NCBI GenBank assembly: GCA_011526045.1
Contig: WYBE01000061.1
Span: 47,421-111,420 of the forward strand
Direction of reading: 5' to 3'
From: Nevskiales bacterium
GTDB taxonomy: Bacteria > Pseudomonadota > Gammaproteobacteria > Steroidobacterales > GCA-2729495
Length of the DNA: 64,000 nucleotides
Part shown: in pieces, positions 17,589 to 25,024 of the stretch
Position numbering within the stretch: the first letter of the stretch is position 1
How the letters are laid out: each line of letters starts with the position of its first letter
Position numbers and translations under genes: made by a program
Notes under the pieces: model-generated
Told to the model about the DNA's origin: nothing
What the model saw: only the letters and a program-made list of their open reading frames with translations
Databases searched by the model: none

Positions 17589-18493
17589 AGCGAATCCCGT
17601 GACACGGGTCCGCTACAACCACAGAATCTGTAATAGTCGAATTGAGCTCGTTGAATCGCCAAAATTGCGTTGTTGTACCTGACCAGGTCACCTTCGCTAC
17701 GTGCGTCAGCAAGTGCGTTTTGCGCCGACTGCTCGCGTTCCACCGCATTAAGCGCCTCGACTATATTCATGTTCTTATCCGTCGGCCAATTTCGGCGTCC
17801 CACATCCTGGACAATTACGTTGCCCGGCGGGTTTTCGCTGAGAGACGGATCGGCTCGCTGCGACTCCGGATCGGGGGTTCCTGGCGGACGCGATCCACCG
17901 CTACCGCCGGAAGCCCCATCGGAACCCCCGCTTCCCCAAACAAAATGTCCCGCAGATGGCAAGACAATGTCGTAGCCCCCGGGATACGCAACCACCGACA
18001 GGCAATTGGGATCCGAACCGCAGAGTTCCTGATTGAACCCGCTCGGATCGGTCGCACTGAGCGGGTTATTGCCGACATAGCTGTAGGGATTCAGGCTCTG
18101 GGGATTGGCCAGTTTGCCGAGGTACACCGGATCGGCCGACATGAACCGCCCGAGCTTCGGATCGTACACCCGCCCGTTCATGTGCACGAGCGAGAGGTTG
18201 TCGAGGTGCTCATGCCCGGTGAAGCCGCGGCGCGTGGTGGCGGTGATCTGGTTCCAGTCGTCGTTCGACGGCACGTCCTGCCAGGCCGAGCCACGCCGGC
18301 TGCCGAAGGCACTGAAACTCCAGTTCGCCAGCCGATTGCCCGCCGCCGCCATCACCGCCGTCGCCGAGCCGAGCTGATCGCCGGTCACGTAATAGGTCGA
18401 GTTCGTCGCATTCGTCCGCCGGGTGTGGAGCGCCAGGGCGCTCGATCCAGCCGGATTGTAGTGCTTGTACTCCGTGACGCCGCCGCGGGTCAT
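17486..18493 (-). CDS. Orphan RHS repeat-associated core with variable tip (copy B)
   Basis: Encodes 335 residues without the thousand or more N-terminal residues of a true RHS protein. Residues 1-150 are the conserved core: GDQLGSATAVM, GFTGHEHLDNLSLVHMNGRVYDP, GRFMSADP and NPYSYVGNNPLSATDPSGF. The tip from about residue 155 is unlike copy C. It has a glycine/serine-rich linker, a helical segment (VEALNAVEREQSAQNALADA) and a proline-rich end. An in-frame stop just upstream of the core means there is no normal N-terminus, so it is probably a silent tip that can act only after recombination. Confidence 0.8.
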   Translation of the reverse strand: MTRGGVTEYKHYNPAGSSALALHTRRTNATNSTYYVTGDQLGSATAVMAAAGNRLANWSFSAFGSRRGSAWQDVPSNDDWNQITATTRRGFTGHEHLDNLSLVHMNGRVYDPKLGRFMSADPVYLGKLANPQSLNPYSYVGNNPLSATDPSGFNQELCGSDPNCLSVVAYPGGYDIVLPSAGHFVWGSGGSDGASGGSGGSRPPGTPDPESQRADPSLSENPPGNVIVQDVGRRNWPTDKNMNIVEALNAVEREQSAQNALADARSEGDLVRYNNAILAIQRAQFDYYRFCGCSGPVSRDSLWVPPLPESSFQDPFPWIPPQPEPEIDPGRPPKL

Positions 18494-18550
18494 CTTTCCC
18501 AGGATGCCGCCGCTCTACCCGACAAGCCAATAAGCCAAACCCGGCACCGT
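18060..18550. repeat. RHS core direct repeat, unit B
   Basis: Near-identical to 19915-20400. The right part (18218-18550) also matches 16348-16577 of the degenerate unit. The homology includes about 35 bases outside the RHS frame, with the in-frame TAG, so the repeated unit is larger than the coding core. Confidence 0.8.
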
Positions 18551-18632
18551 TTACCACGGTTCGATTAAGCCCGAAAAGTCCTGCTCCGTGCCGACACGAG
18601 GCTGGTGGGTAACGCACATTGATCCGCCGTCC

Positions 18633-19169
18633 TTACGAGAGGCCAAACAGCCAAACGCCCCAGACAATCAAAAGGCAGCCGATAGCATAAATTCTCGTAG
18701 CGCGTTGTCGCGCGAGGGACAAGCTTGACCCTGGCCATACAAGACGCCAAAGCGACACAGCCGTCACCAGAAGAAATACCATGCCAACTGCAAGCTCACG
18801 CGACACCTCCGACTTCGGTTCAGCAATCAGGATCCAAGCGATAAATCCACTGCTGACTGACAGCAACACTACGAGCGCGATCGCGTCCTTCCTCGCCGAT
18901 GGCTCTTTGCCCCAAACCAACAATCGCGACGCCAAGCCTAGCAACATCAGCGTTGCCGCAAAGATGAGAATCGATTTCCATCCGCCAGATCGGAGAAGCG
19001 GATAGCCAACGATCTCCGCGATTGTAGCGATACAAATCCACGTGATGCCAATAACTCCAACGATCACTACAAGCCGCAACAGAATCAACGATGGGCTCAT
19101 CGATCGTCTGGGGGCAATGGCGCTTTCGTCAGCGAGACGACATTTTTTTGAGTTATCGGCCATTGCCAT
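18633..19169 (-). CDS. Polytopic membrane protein overlapping RHS tip C (immunity candidate)
   Basis: No family recognised. The 178-residue protein has four or five hydrophobic helices (LILLRLVVIVGVIGITWICI, ILIFAATLMLLGLASRLLVW, IALVVLLSVSSGFIAWIL, LAVGMVFLLVTAVSLW, YAIGCLLIVWGVWLFG). ATG 19169 overlaps the last codons of RHS tip C and has AAGG six bases upstream; a second ATG is at 19163. Tight overlap with a toxin tip is the usual arrangement for RHS immunity genes. A membrane location would suit a tip that acts on the inner membrane. Lower G+C than neighbours suggests transfer. Confidence 0.65.
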   Translation of the reverse strand: MAMADNSKKCRLADESAIAPRRSMSPSLILLRLVVIVGVIGITWICIATIAEIVGYPLLRSGGWKSILIFAATLMLLGLASRLLVWGKEPSARKDAIALVVLLSVSSGFIAWILIAEPKSEVSRELAVGMVFLLVTAVSLWRLVWPGSSLSLARQRATRIYAIGCLLIVWGVWLFGLS

Positions 19170-20355
19170 CCCAAGCCTTCTCGATGTGGCCGATGTGTTT
19201 ATCCAAGGAGTATTCAAAGTGTTCCCGCGCGTAGTAGTAGTGGTAAACGGCGGCCCCAGAAAGGATCGCGATACCAGTCACCCCGACTACTATCCGTGCT
19301 GCCCCGGGGAGAAAATTTGAGGCGCCAATCATGGTGCCACCCGCAATCTCAAGGCTCGCTGCTATTCCAGCGTGTCGCCCAGCATCAACCGCCGCATCCG
19401 CCATCAACAGGCCGCCAAATTCTCCTGGCTCCAGATTACCGACCGGTGCCTTGTAGACGCCATTTGCAGCCCAGAAGGCCCGCACCTGCGCCAGGTCGCC
19501 GATCACGAACGCACCGTGATCGCTCAGAAACGTCGTCAGAAAATCCGCAAATTCCGCCTCAAACACCGCAACTCGATGCTGATTGGTGTTGTACGCACCC
19601 TTCTCGACGATCTGACAACCGCCACCGCTCGTGCACTTGTCGAAGGATCCCGTGATGAGATCCGACCGCAGTTGACTCCCCGTGTCCGCCCACATCTGGC
19701 CGGTCGCAGCGCTGACGACCGCCAGGGCAGCGTCTCTGATGCCCACGGCGCTCGGCATTCCGCCCGTATCACACAACGCCGACGCGGACAGGCAGGTGCT
19801 GCGCCACGCCGAGAAATCGCTCTGCCAATGGGCGATCGCCTGGTCCATGTCCGCGATTGCCGCGTCCGGCGCCAGCGACCAGGCTTCAAATCCAGTCGGA
19901 TCGGTCAACGACAACGGATTATTGCCGACATAGCTGTAGGGATTCAGGGACTGCGGGTTTCCGGGATCCCCCAGCAGCAGATCGGCCGACATGAACCGCC
20001 CGATCTTCGGGTCATAGACCCGCCCGTTCATGTGCACGAGCGAGAGGCTGTCCAGGTGCTCATGCCCGGTGAAGCCGCGGCGCGTGGTGGCAGTGATCGG
20101 CGCGTACTCCTCCGGCAGCAGTGTGTCCTGCCACGTTGAACGGCGCCGGCTGCCGAAGGCACTGAAACTCCAGTTCGCCACCCGATTGCCCGCCGCCGCC
20201 ATCACCGCCGTCGCCGAGCCCAGCTGATCGCGGGTGACGTAATAGGTCGAGTTCGTCGCATTCGTCCGCCGGGTGTGGAGCGCCAGGGCGCTCGATCCGG
20301 CCGGAATGAGGTGCTTGTACTCGGTCACCCCGCCGCGCGTCACTTTCTCCAGCAT
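19153..20355 (-). CDS. Orphan RHS repeat-associated core with variable tip (copy C)
   Basis: Encodes 400 residues: conserved RHS core up to NPYSYVGNNPLSLTDPTGF (about residue 157), then a 240-residue tip unrelated to tip B. The tip has an alanine-rich helical part, a short cysteine pair (DKCTSGGGCQIVEKGAY) and one hydrophobic helix (ARIVVGVTGIAILSGAAVYHYYY) near the end. ATG 20355 is only nominal: the core frame is cut by a TAG a few codons upstream. As a free-standing gene it lacks the RHS shell needed for delivery. It is most likely a stored tip cassette with its immunity gene downstream. Confidence 0.8.
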   Translation of the reverse strand: MLEKVTRGGVTEYKHLIPAGSSALALHTRRTNATNSTYYVTRDQLGSATAVMAAAGNRVANWSFSAFGSRRRSTWQDTLLPEEYAPITATTRRGFTGHEHLDSLSLVHMNGRVYDPKIGRFMSADLLLGDPGNPQSLNPYSYVGNNPLSLTDPTGFEAWSLAPDAAIADMDQAIAHWQSDFSAWRSTCLSASALCDTGGMPSAVGIRDAALAVVSAATGQMWADTGSQLRSDLITGSFDKCTSGGGCQIVEKGAYNTNQHRVAVFEAEFADFLTTFLSDHGAFVIGDLAQVRAFWAANGVYKAPVGNLEPGEFGGLLMADAAVDAGRHAGIAASLEIAGGTMIGASNFLPGAARIVVGVTGIAILSGAAVYHYYYAREHFEYSLDKHIGHIEKAWDGNGR

Positions 20356-20400
20356 GCCGCCGCTCTACCCGACAAGCCAATAAGCCAAACCCGGCACCGT
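19915..20400. repeat. RHS core direct repeat, unit C
   Basis: Matches unit B over about 490 bases. On the right, homology ends near 20400 just after the out-of-frame leader; on the left, it ends where the tips diverge. Unit length C to B is about 1.85 kb. Confidence 0.8.
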
Positions 20401-20415
20401 AAGCCGGTACCGTAA

Positions 20416-20439
20416 GCCCGCGGCGTGCGCCGCGCCTAC
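20416..20439 (-). repeat. REP-like element with GTAG head, minus orientation
   Basis: Read on the minus strand: GTAG, then the palindrome CGCGGCG-CA-CGCCGCG. The GTAG overlaps the TAG stop of the gene at 20436. It mirrors the element at 16138 in the opposite orientation, so the RHS island lies between them. Confidence 0.45.
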
Positions 20440-21179
20440 TCTATGAGAGTGCGGATGACGCGCCGGTTCGTCAGGTCCACCCACGCGGCGTACTCGGGAA
20501 ACGAGTCGTTGTCGGGATGGAAAGAAATGTAGAGGACGCGTGTGTCGTAGAAGCCGCTGCCGGTCGGCTTGTAGGCCAGGATGCCGAAAGCCTCCAGTTG
20601 CGCGACGCGCTCTTCGCCGAGGCCCGCGAAGTGGGACCGCGCGATGCCTTCGGCCTCGGTGACTTCCTCGTCGGTGATCTCCGGCTGGTACTCGGCGGCC
20701 GAAACGCGGTGCACGCTGCGCACGCGCTGGCGGTCCATCGCGACCTCGACGGTCGAATTCGTCGCGTGGCTGAAATAGACGAGCACCGGCTCGGCCGGCG
20801 TACCGTCCTTGCCGGCGTGCTGTTGCACGGCGATCCGGGTGTAGCGGTTGCCGAGCGCCTGGCGCACGTCAGGGCCCACCAGCGCCACGCGCTCGAGGGC
20901 CGCGGCGAGTTTCTCCTGTGCCTTGGCCAGACGCGCCCGATCGCCGGTATCGGCTCGCGATGTCACGTTCGTGATGCCGCGCGGCTGCGGCGGCCAGATC
21001 ATGTCGCCGTGATCCTGCGTGTGGGCAGTCGGATGACCTTCGGCGACGATCGCCGGGTCGAGCGGCGTATGGGCTCCCGCCGGCGCGATCCAGGCGAGCG
21101 CAGCAAGCACCGCAATCGCCACGCAATGCTGCCGGGAAATGCGGGAACCGGTTCCGGGCACCGGCGCTGCGGCTGCCAT
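20436..21179 (-). CDS. Exported protein of unknown function
   Basis: No family recognised. The 247-residue protein begins with a signal peptide (CVAIAVLAALAWIAPAGA) and is predicted to be periplasmic. The mature part starts with a histidine-rich stretch (HTPLDPAIVAEGHPTAHTQDH). Then comes a charged helix and an alpha/beta domain with YFSHATNSTVEVAMDRQRV and LYISFHPDNDSFPEY, ending in a beta strand (YAAWVDLTNRRVIRTLIE) similar in feel to PepSY/YpeB-type folds. ATG 21179 has GAGG seven bases upstream. The frame continues upstream without a plausible start. It borders the RHS island. Confidence 0.75.
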   Translation of the reverse strand: MAAAAPVPGTGSRISRQHCVAIAVLAALAWIAPAGAHTPLDPAIVAEGHPTAHTQDHGDMIWPPQPRGITNVTSRADTGDRARLAKAQEKLAAALERVALVGPDVRQALGNRYTRIAVQQHAGKDGTPAEPVLVYFSHATNSTVEVAMDRQRVRSVHRVSAAEYQPEITDEEVTEAEGIARSHFAGLGEERVAQLEAFGILAYKPTGSGFYDTRVLYISFHPDNDSFPEYAAWVDLTNRRVIRTLIE

Positions 21180-21442
21180 GGCGTCTACCTCATGGGTTCG
21201 TTGTTGTTGCCGGTCATTGCACTCCAAATCGATGTGGCACGCAACGGGTCGCGGTATCGCTGGGAGGGTTTGGCCGGGTATCAGGGGGTGTCGCGGCAGT
21301 CGCGCGCGGGGCGCCCGCCGCAAGGCGGGGATTATGACCACCCGGGAGCCGGCGGCGCGGTCCTGCGGGCGCAACGCCGCATCCGGCAGCCGCCCGCCGG
21401 GCGTCCGACCGCGTGATTGTCGTGAAGCCTTCCGACGCCGGC

Positions 21443-22294
21443 TCAGCCCCGGAACGACACTGCGTGATCCCGGATGAACTGCCGGAGCGGAATCGGTTCG
21501 CGGCCCAGCAACTGGCGGACGGTGCCCGTCGTGTGGTCGAGGCCGATCTCGTCGATCTCGCGGAAGAGCTCGCAGACGGCGTTGAGATGCCAGGGTTCGA
21601 GCACGTTCTTCATGCGCTCGCGAAAGTCCTCGATCGGCATCGGCACGTACTCGATCTTCACGCCGAGCACCTCGGAGAACCGCTCGGCCACGTCGTGGAA
21701 CGTCAGGATCTCCGGGCCGGTGATTTCGTAGCTTCTGCCGGCGTGGCCCGCGCCCGTCAGCACCTCGACGCAAACCGCGGCGATATCGCGGACGTCGGCC
21801 ATGCCGGTCGTGCCGTTCCCCATGGGCAGCGAGAGCCGGTGCTGGCTCTTGATGCCCGCCGCGCTGGTGAGCAGGTTCTGCATGAAGAAATTCGGCTTGA
21901 TCATGGTCCAGCCGAGGCCCGACGCCCGGATGTACTCCTCCACGGCCCAGTGACCCTGCGGGATCGGTGTGCGGGCGTGAGCGACTGCCTCCATGGAGGA
22001 CAGCTTGATGAGGTGCTTCACCCCGGCAGCCCTGGCAAGGTCGGTGAACTGCGTTTCACTGGCCTGCTGGGTCCTGCCGTTCGGCAGGATCAGCAACGCT
22101 TTTTCGACGCCATCGAGGGCCCGCCGTACGGCATCGGCGTGCGCGATGTCGCCGACCGCCAACTGCACGCCGGCGGCCTTGAGTCCCGCGGCCTTGCCCG
22201 CGTTGCGAACCAGCGCGCGAAACCGCACGCCCTTCGCCAGCAGTTGTCGGGCGGTCTCGCCGCCGGTCTTGCCGGTCACGCCTGTCAGCAACAT
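21443..22294 (-). CDS. NmrA-like NAD(P)-binding protein
   Basis: An atypical short-chain dehydrogenase of the NmrA/QorB type, 283 residues. The N-terminus has the dinucleotide loop TGVTGKTGGETARQLL. KLSSMEAVAHARTPIPQGHWAVEEYIRASGLGWTMIKPNFFMQN is the usual middle (read in parts), and the C-terminal half contains the AERFSEVLGVKIEY region. Such proteins reduce quinones or azo dyes, or sense redox state. ATG 22294 has GGAG six bases upstream; GTG 22297 is an alternative. It diverges from the methyltransferase gene with about 160 bases between. Confidence 0.82.
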   Translation of the reverse strand: MLLTGVTGKTGGETARQLLAKGVRFRALVRNAGKAAGLKAAGVQLAVGDIAHADAVRRALDGVEKALLILPNGRTQQASETQFTDLARAAGVKHLIKLSSMEAVAHARTPIPQGHWAVEEYIRASGLGWTMIKPNFFMQNLLTSAAGIKSQHRLSLPMGNGTTGMADVRDIAAVCVEVLTGAGHAGRSYEITGPEILTFHDVAERFSEVLGVKIEYVPMPIEDFRERMKNVLEPWHLNAVCELFREIDEIGLDHTTGTVRQLLGREPIPLRQFIRDHAVSFRG

Positions 22295-22458
22295 CACGTT
22301 CGTTCTCCCGGGTGGCGGCCACCGAGGGCCGCAGATCCTGCATCACCAAGATAGCGGCTTTGCGCCCCGGGGGCGAATGGCAGAAGCGCCGGTCGGGCCA
22401 GCCGGTCACGACCTGTGAGCCTGGCGCAAAACCCGTGAAATTCCGGTACCTTTGCCCC

Positions 22459-23124
22459 ATGGGTCCCACCCCGCGCAGCCTGTCCCTCGACTCCGCCCTC
22501 TACCGCTACGTGGTCGAACATTCGAGCCGCGAGCCGCCCGTGCTCGCGCGCCTGCGCGCGGCCACCGCGGGAGTGCGTGGCGCGCAGATGCAGATCGGCC
22601 CGGACCAGGGGCAGTTCATGCAGTTCCTCGTGCGCCTCACCGGCGCGCAGCGTTGCCTGGAACTCGGCACCTACACCGGCTACTCGAGCCTGGCGGTGGC
22701 GCTGGCGCTGCCGGCCGACGGTCACCTCGTCACCTGCGACGTGAGCGACGAGTGGACGCAGCTGGCACGCCAGTTCTGGCGGGAAGCTGGCGTGGAAAAT
22801 CGCATCGATCTCAGGCTGCAACCTGCGCTCGCGACGCTCGACGAGTTCGCCGCCGACGGCACCGGCGGCTTCGACTTCGCCTTCATCGATGCGGATAAGA
22901 CCAACTACATCGCGTACTACGAGCGTGTGCTGAATCTGCTGCGCCCCGGGGGCCTGATCTGCGCGGACAATACGCTGTGGAGTGGCGACGTGGCGCGCCC
23001 CGAGGTCGACGACGAGGACACCCGCGCCATTCGCGCCTTCAACGATCATCTGCACCGCGACGAGCGCATCGATCTTTCGCTGGTGCCGATCGGCGACGGC
23101 CTCACGCTGGCGCGCAAGCGCTGA
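22459..23124 (+). CDS. Caffeoyl-CoA-type O-methyltransferase
   Basis: A 221-residue class I SAM-dependent methyltransferase of the cation-dependent CCoAOMT family. It has the SAM motif LELGTYTGYSSLAVALAL near residue 72. FIDADKTNY and GGLICADNTLWSGDV supply the acidic metal ligands. Small bacterial members methylate catechol-type hydroxyls. ATG 22459 marks the start of homology; the open frame before it lies in the divergent promoter region. The natural acceptor is unknown. Confidence 0.88.
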   Translation: MGPTPRSLSLDSALYRYVVEHSSREPPVLARLRAATAGVRGAQMQIGPDQGQFMQFLVRLTGAQRCLELGTYTGYSSLAVALALPADGHLVTCDVSDEWTQLARQFWREAGVENRIDLRLQPALATLDEFAADGTGGFDFAFIDADKTNYIAYYERVLNLLRPGGLICADNTLWSGDVARPEVDDEDTRAIRAFNDHLHRDERIDLSLVPIGDGLTLARKR

Positions 23125-23200
23125 GCGCCTGAACACTGCCGGTTTCGTTGGCAGCGACAGGGGCTGGCTGACCGCACTCGGGCAGCGGCGCATTGATTCA

Positions 23201-23617
23201 ATGAGAAGCGCCCGGCGGTACGTGCTCGGCATCGACACCAACGTGCTGGTTCGTCTCCTGGTCACCGATGATGCCGGCCAGACGCGACGAGCCCGGCAAA
23301 TCGTGGCGCACGCCACAGCCACAGATGGCGCTGTGTTCGTCTCACTGCCAGTCATGGTCGAGACGGAATGGGTACTGCGCAGCCGCTATGGTCTGGACAA
23401 GGAGGCAACGCTGGGGGCGTTGCGCAGTTTGCTGGCGGCCCGCGAGCTGGCGTTCGAGGACGAGCCTGCCATCGAGGAAGCGCTGTTTTACTGGGCGGAT
23501 AGCACGAGCGGGTTTGCCGACTGCCTGATCGGCGCGCACAACCGCCAGCTCGGTTGCCGGGCAACGGCCACTTTCGACCTGAAAGCCTCACGCGTACCCG
23601 GATTCGTCACGATCTGA
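23201..23617 (+). CDS. PIN-domain protein (VapC-like)
   Basis: A 138-residue PIN-type RNase fold with the four acidic residues in place: Asp12 (GIDTNVLVRLL), Glu in VETEWVLR (about 53), Asp in SGFADCLIGAHN (about 105) and Asp in TFDLKA near the end. VapC toxins of this sort cut tRNA or rRNA and are held in check by a small DNA-binding antitoxin encoded just upstream. Here the 76 bases between the methyltransferase stop and this ATG hold no antitoxin, so it looks solitary. Confidence 0.82.
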   Translation: MRSARRYVLGIDTNVLVRLLVTDDAGQTRRARQIVAHATATDGAVFVSLPVMVETEWVLRSRYGLDKEATLGALRSLLAARELAFEDEPAIEEALFYWADSTSGFADCLIGAHNRQLGCRATATFDLKASRVPGFVTI

Positions 23618-23907
23618 AGCGTCTCCGGACGGAGAGAGGACGGATGCCGGGCACCGACATGCCCGCTGCCTCTACGAGCAAGCCTTGCTCGCCGTGCCTG
23701 CTCGACCAGCCGGCCGATGGGCTTCAGCCGGGGACGGGCAGAGTCCCGCGTACCGGTTGTCGTCGGGCCCCTGCAGATCGGCGATGACCGAAAAAATTTT
23801 CCGACTTCTTGACATAACAGCCGAAAAACTGAGAACCCGTTATTTGTTGCCACATTCCGCCTGCACAACACTCCCGCCGTGTTGCGTTGATATGGCCGGA
23901 GGTCGTG
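23618..23907. other. Intergenic region with a tight hairpin and an AT-rich leader
   Basis: After the PIN gene there is a tight hairpin (GAGCAA-GCC-TTGCTC near 23678). From about 23785 the sequence becomes AT-rich, with TTGACA at 23809-23814 but no good -10 box at 16-18 bases. GGAGGT precedes the ATG of the next gene. No gene is seen. Confidence 0.4.
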
Positions 23908-25002
23908 ATGCGGGCTCGGATGGTACTCGGGCTGGTCCTGTGCGGACTGGCAAGCGGGGCGGCCACGGCCGCGGTGGACTGCACGCAGCGCTTCGTGGTC
24001 GGCGGTTCCTACGTGCCGTACTGCTCGAACGGCAAGTTCGGCCCGGCGGTGTTCGTGATCCACGGCACGAACCGCAACGCCGATGATTACCTCGGCTATC
24101 TCGACGATCTCGACACGCTGGTCATTGCCCCCGAGTTCCAGGAAGCGGGGCCGGGTCTGTACTGGTCCTCCGGCTGGAAACAGGGCGACAAGTCGCGGGA
24201 CTCCGAGCGCGTGAGCTCCTTCGAGGTGCTCGACCGGATGGTGGAAATGTTCCATGGCGTCGCGGTCATCGGGCACAGCGCGGGCGGGCAGTTCGTCAGC
24301 CGCTACGCCGCCGGCACACGCATGCAGGGGCTGGCCTACATCGTCGCGAATCCGAGCTCCTACATGTACCTGGACGCGAGCCGCCCGGTCGCCGGCGAGT
24401 GCCCCGATTTCAACGAGTACAAGTACGGCCTCGAGGATCTGAACAGCTACATGAGCGCCGGCGTGGCGTCGGACTTTCCTGAGCGTAACGTGATCTACCT
24501 GCTCGGCAGCCTCGACACCAAGGTGGACAAGTACCTCGATACGAGCTGCGAAGCGAACCGGCAGGGCGGCAACCGCTATGACCGGGGTCTGAAGTACTAC
24601 GAACACCTCGCCCGCCACTATGGCCGGCCGGTGCATCGCACCGTGATCGTACCGGGCGTGGGTCACAGCCCATCGCGGATGCTGGATGCGGCCAGGCCCT
24701 ACCTGGCAGCGGCAATCGCCGGCCAGGGCAGCCCACCGGCCAATACGGCCACAGCGACCGGAACGGAACCGTCGAAGCCGAAAGAGGTCGTGGCGCCGGG
24801 CGTGAACAACCCGCCGGCCGCAGCAGCAACGGGCACCGGTTCCGCGCCAGCGGCCCAGCAGCCGCCTGCCGCTGGCCCTGCGCAGAGCGCGACACCAACG
24901 GCCACGACACCCGGGGAGGCGGCGCCCCGGCAGAACCAGAGCCGCAACGGGTGGCGCTTCCAGGACTCCGTCTTCAGCCGGCTATTCCGGCGCAGCCACT
25001 GA
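23908..25002 (+). CDS. Secreted alpha/beta hydrolase with proline/alanine-rich tail
   Basis: A 364-residue exported protein. The signal peptide is MVLGLVLCGLASGAATA. The hydrolase domain shows FVIHGTNRNADDY (oxyanion region), nucleophile elbow VIGHSAGGQF with Ser near residue 125, and a candidate catalytic His in PGVGHSPSRM near 250. Residues about 270-345 are low-complexity Pro/Ala/Thr, followed by a basic end (RLFRRSH). ATG 23908 is preceded by GGAGGT. It may be an esterase or polyester-degrading enzyme, but the substrate is not readable. It stands alone. Confidence 0.8.
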   Translation: MRARMVLGLVLCGLASGAATAAVDCTQRFVVGGSYVPYCSNGKFGPAVFVIHGTNRNADDYLGYLDDLDTLVIAPEFQEAGPGLYWSSGWKQGDKSRDSERVSSFEVLDRMVEMFHGVAVIGHSAGGQFVSRYAAGTRMQGLAYIVANPSSYMYLDASRPVAGECPDFNEYKYGLEDLNSYMSAGVASDFPERNVIYLLGSLDTKVDKYLDTSCEANRQGGNRYDRGLKYYEHLARHYGRPVHRTVIVPGVGHSPSRMLDAARPYLAAAIAGQGSPPANTATATGTEPSKPKEVVAPGVNNPPAAAATGTGSAPAAQQPPAAGPAQSATPTATTPGEAAPRQNQSRNGWRFQDSVFSRLFRRSH

Positions 25003-25024
25003 GCGCGGCTGTGAGCGGCGGCCG

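Noticed and set aside
16299..20355. Tc insecticidal toxin complex (TcB/TcC)
   Set aside because: Only RHS C-terminal cores and tips are present; there is no TcA or TcB part.
21180..21442. Possible gene between the exported protein and the NmrA-like gene
   Set aside because: Frames are proline- and arginine-rich with no ribosome site or family pattern.
23672..23690. Tight hairpin after the PIN gene as a REP element or terminator
   Set aside because: The GTAG tetranucleotide is on the wrong side of the stem and there is no T-run.
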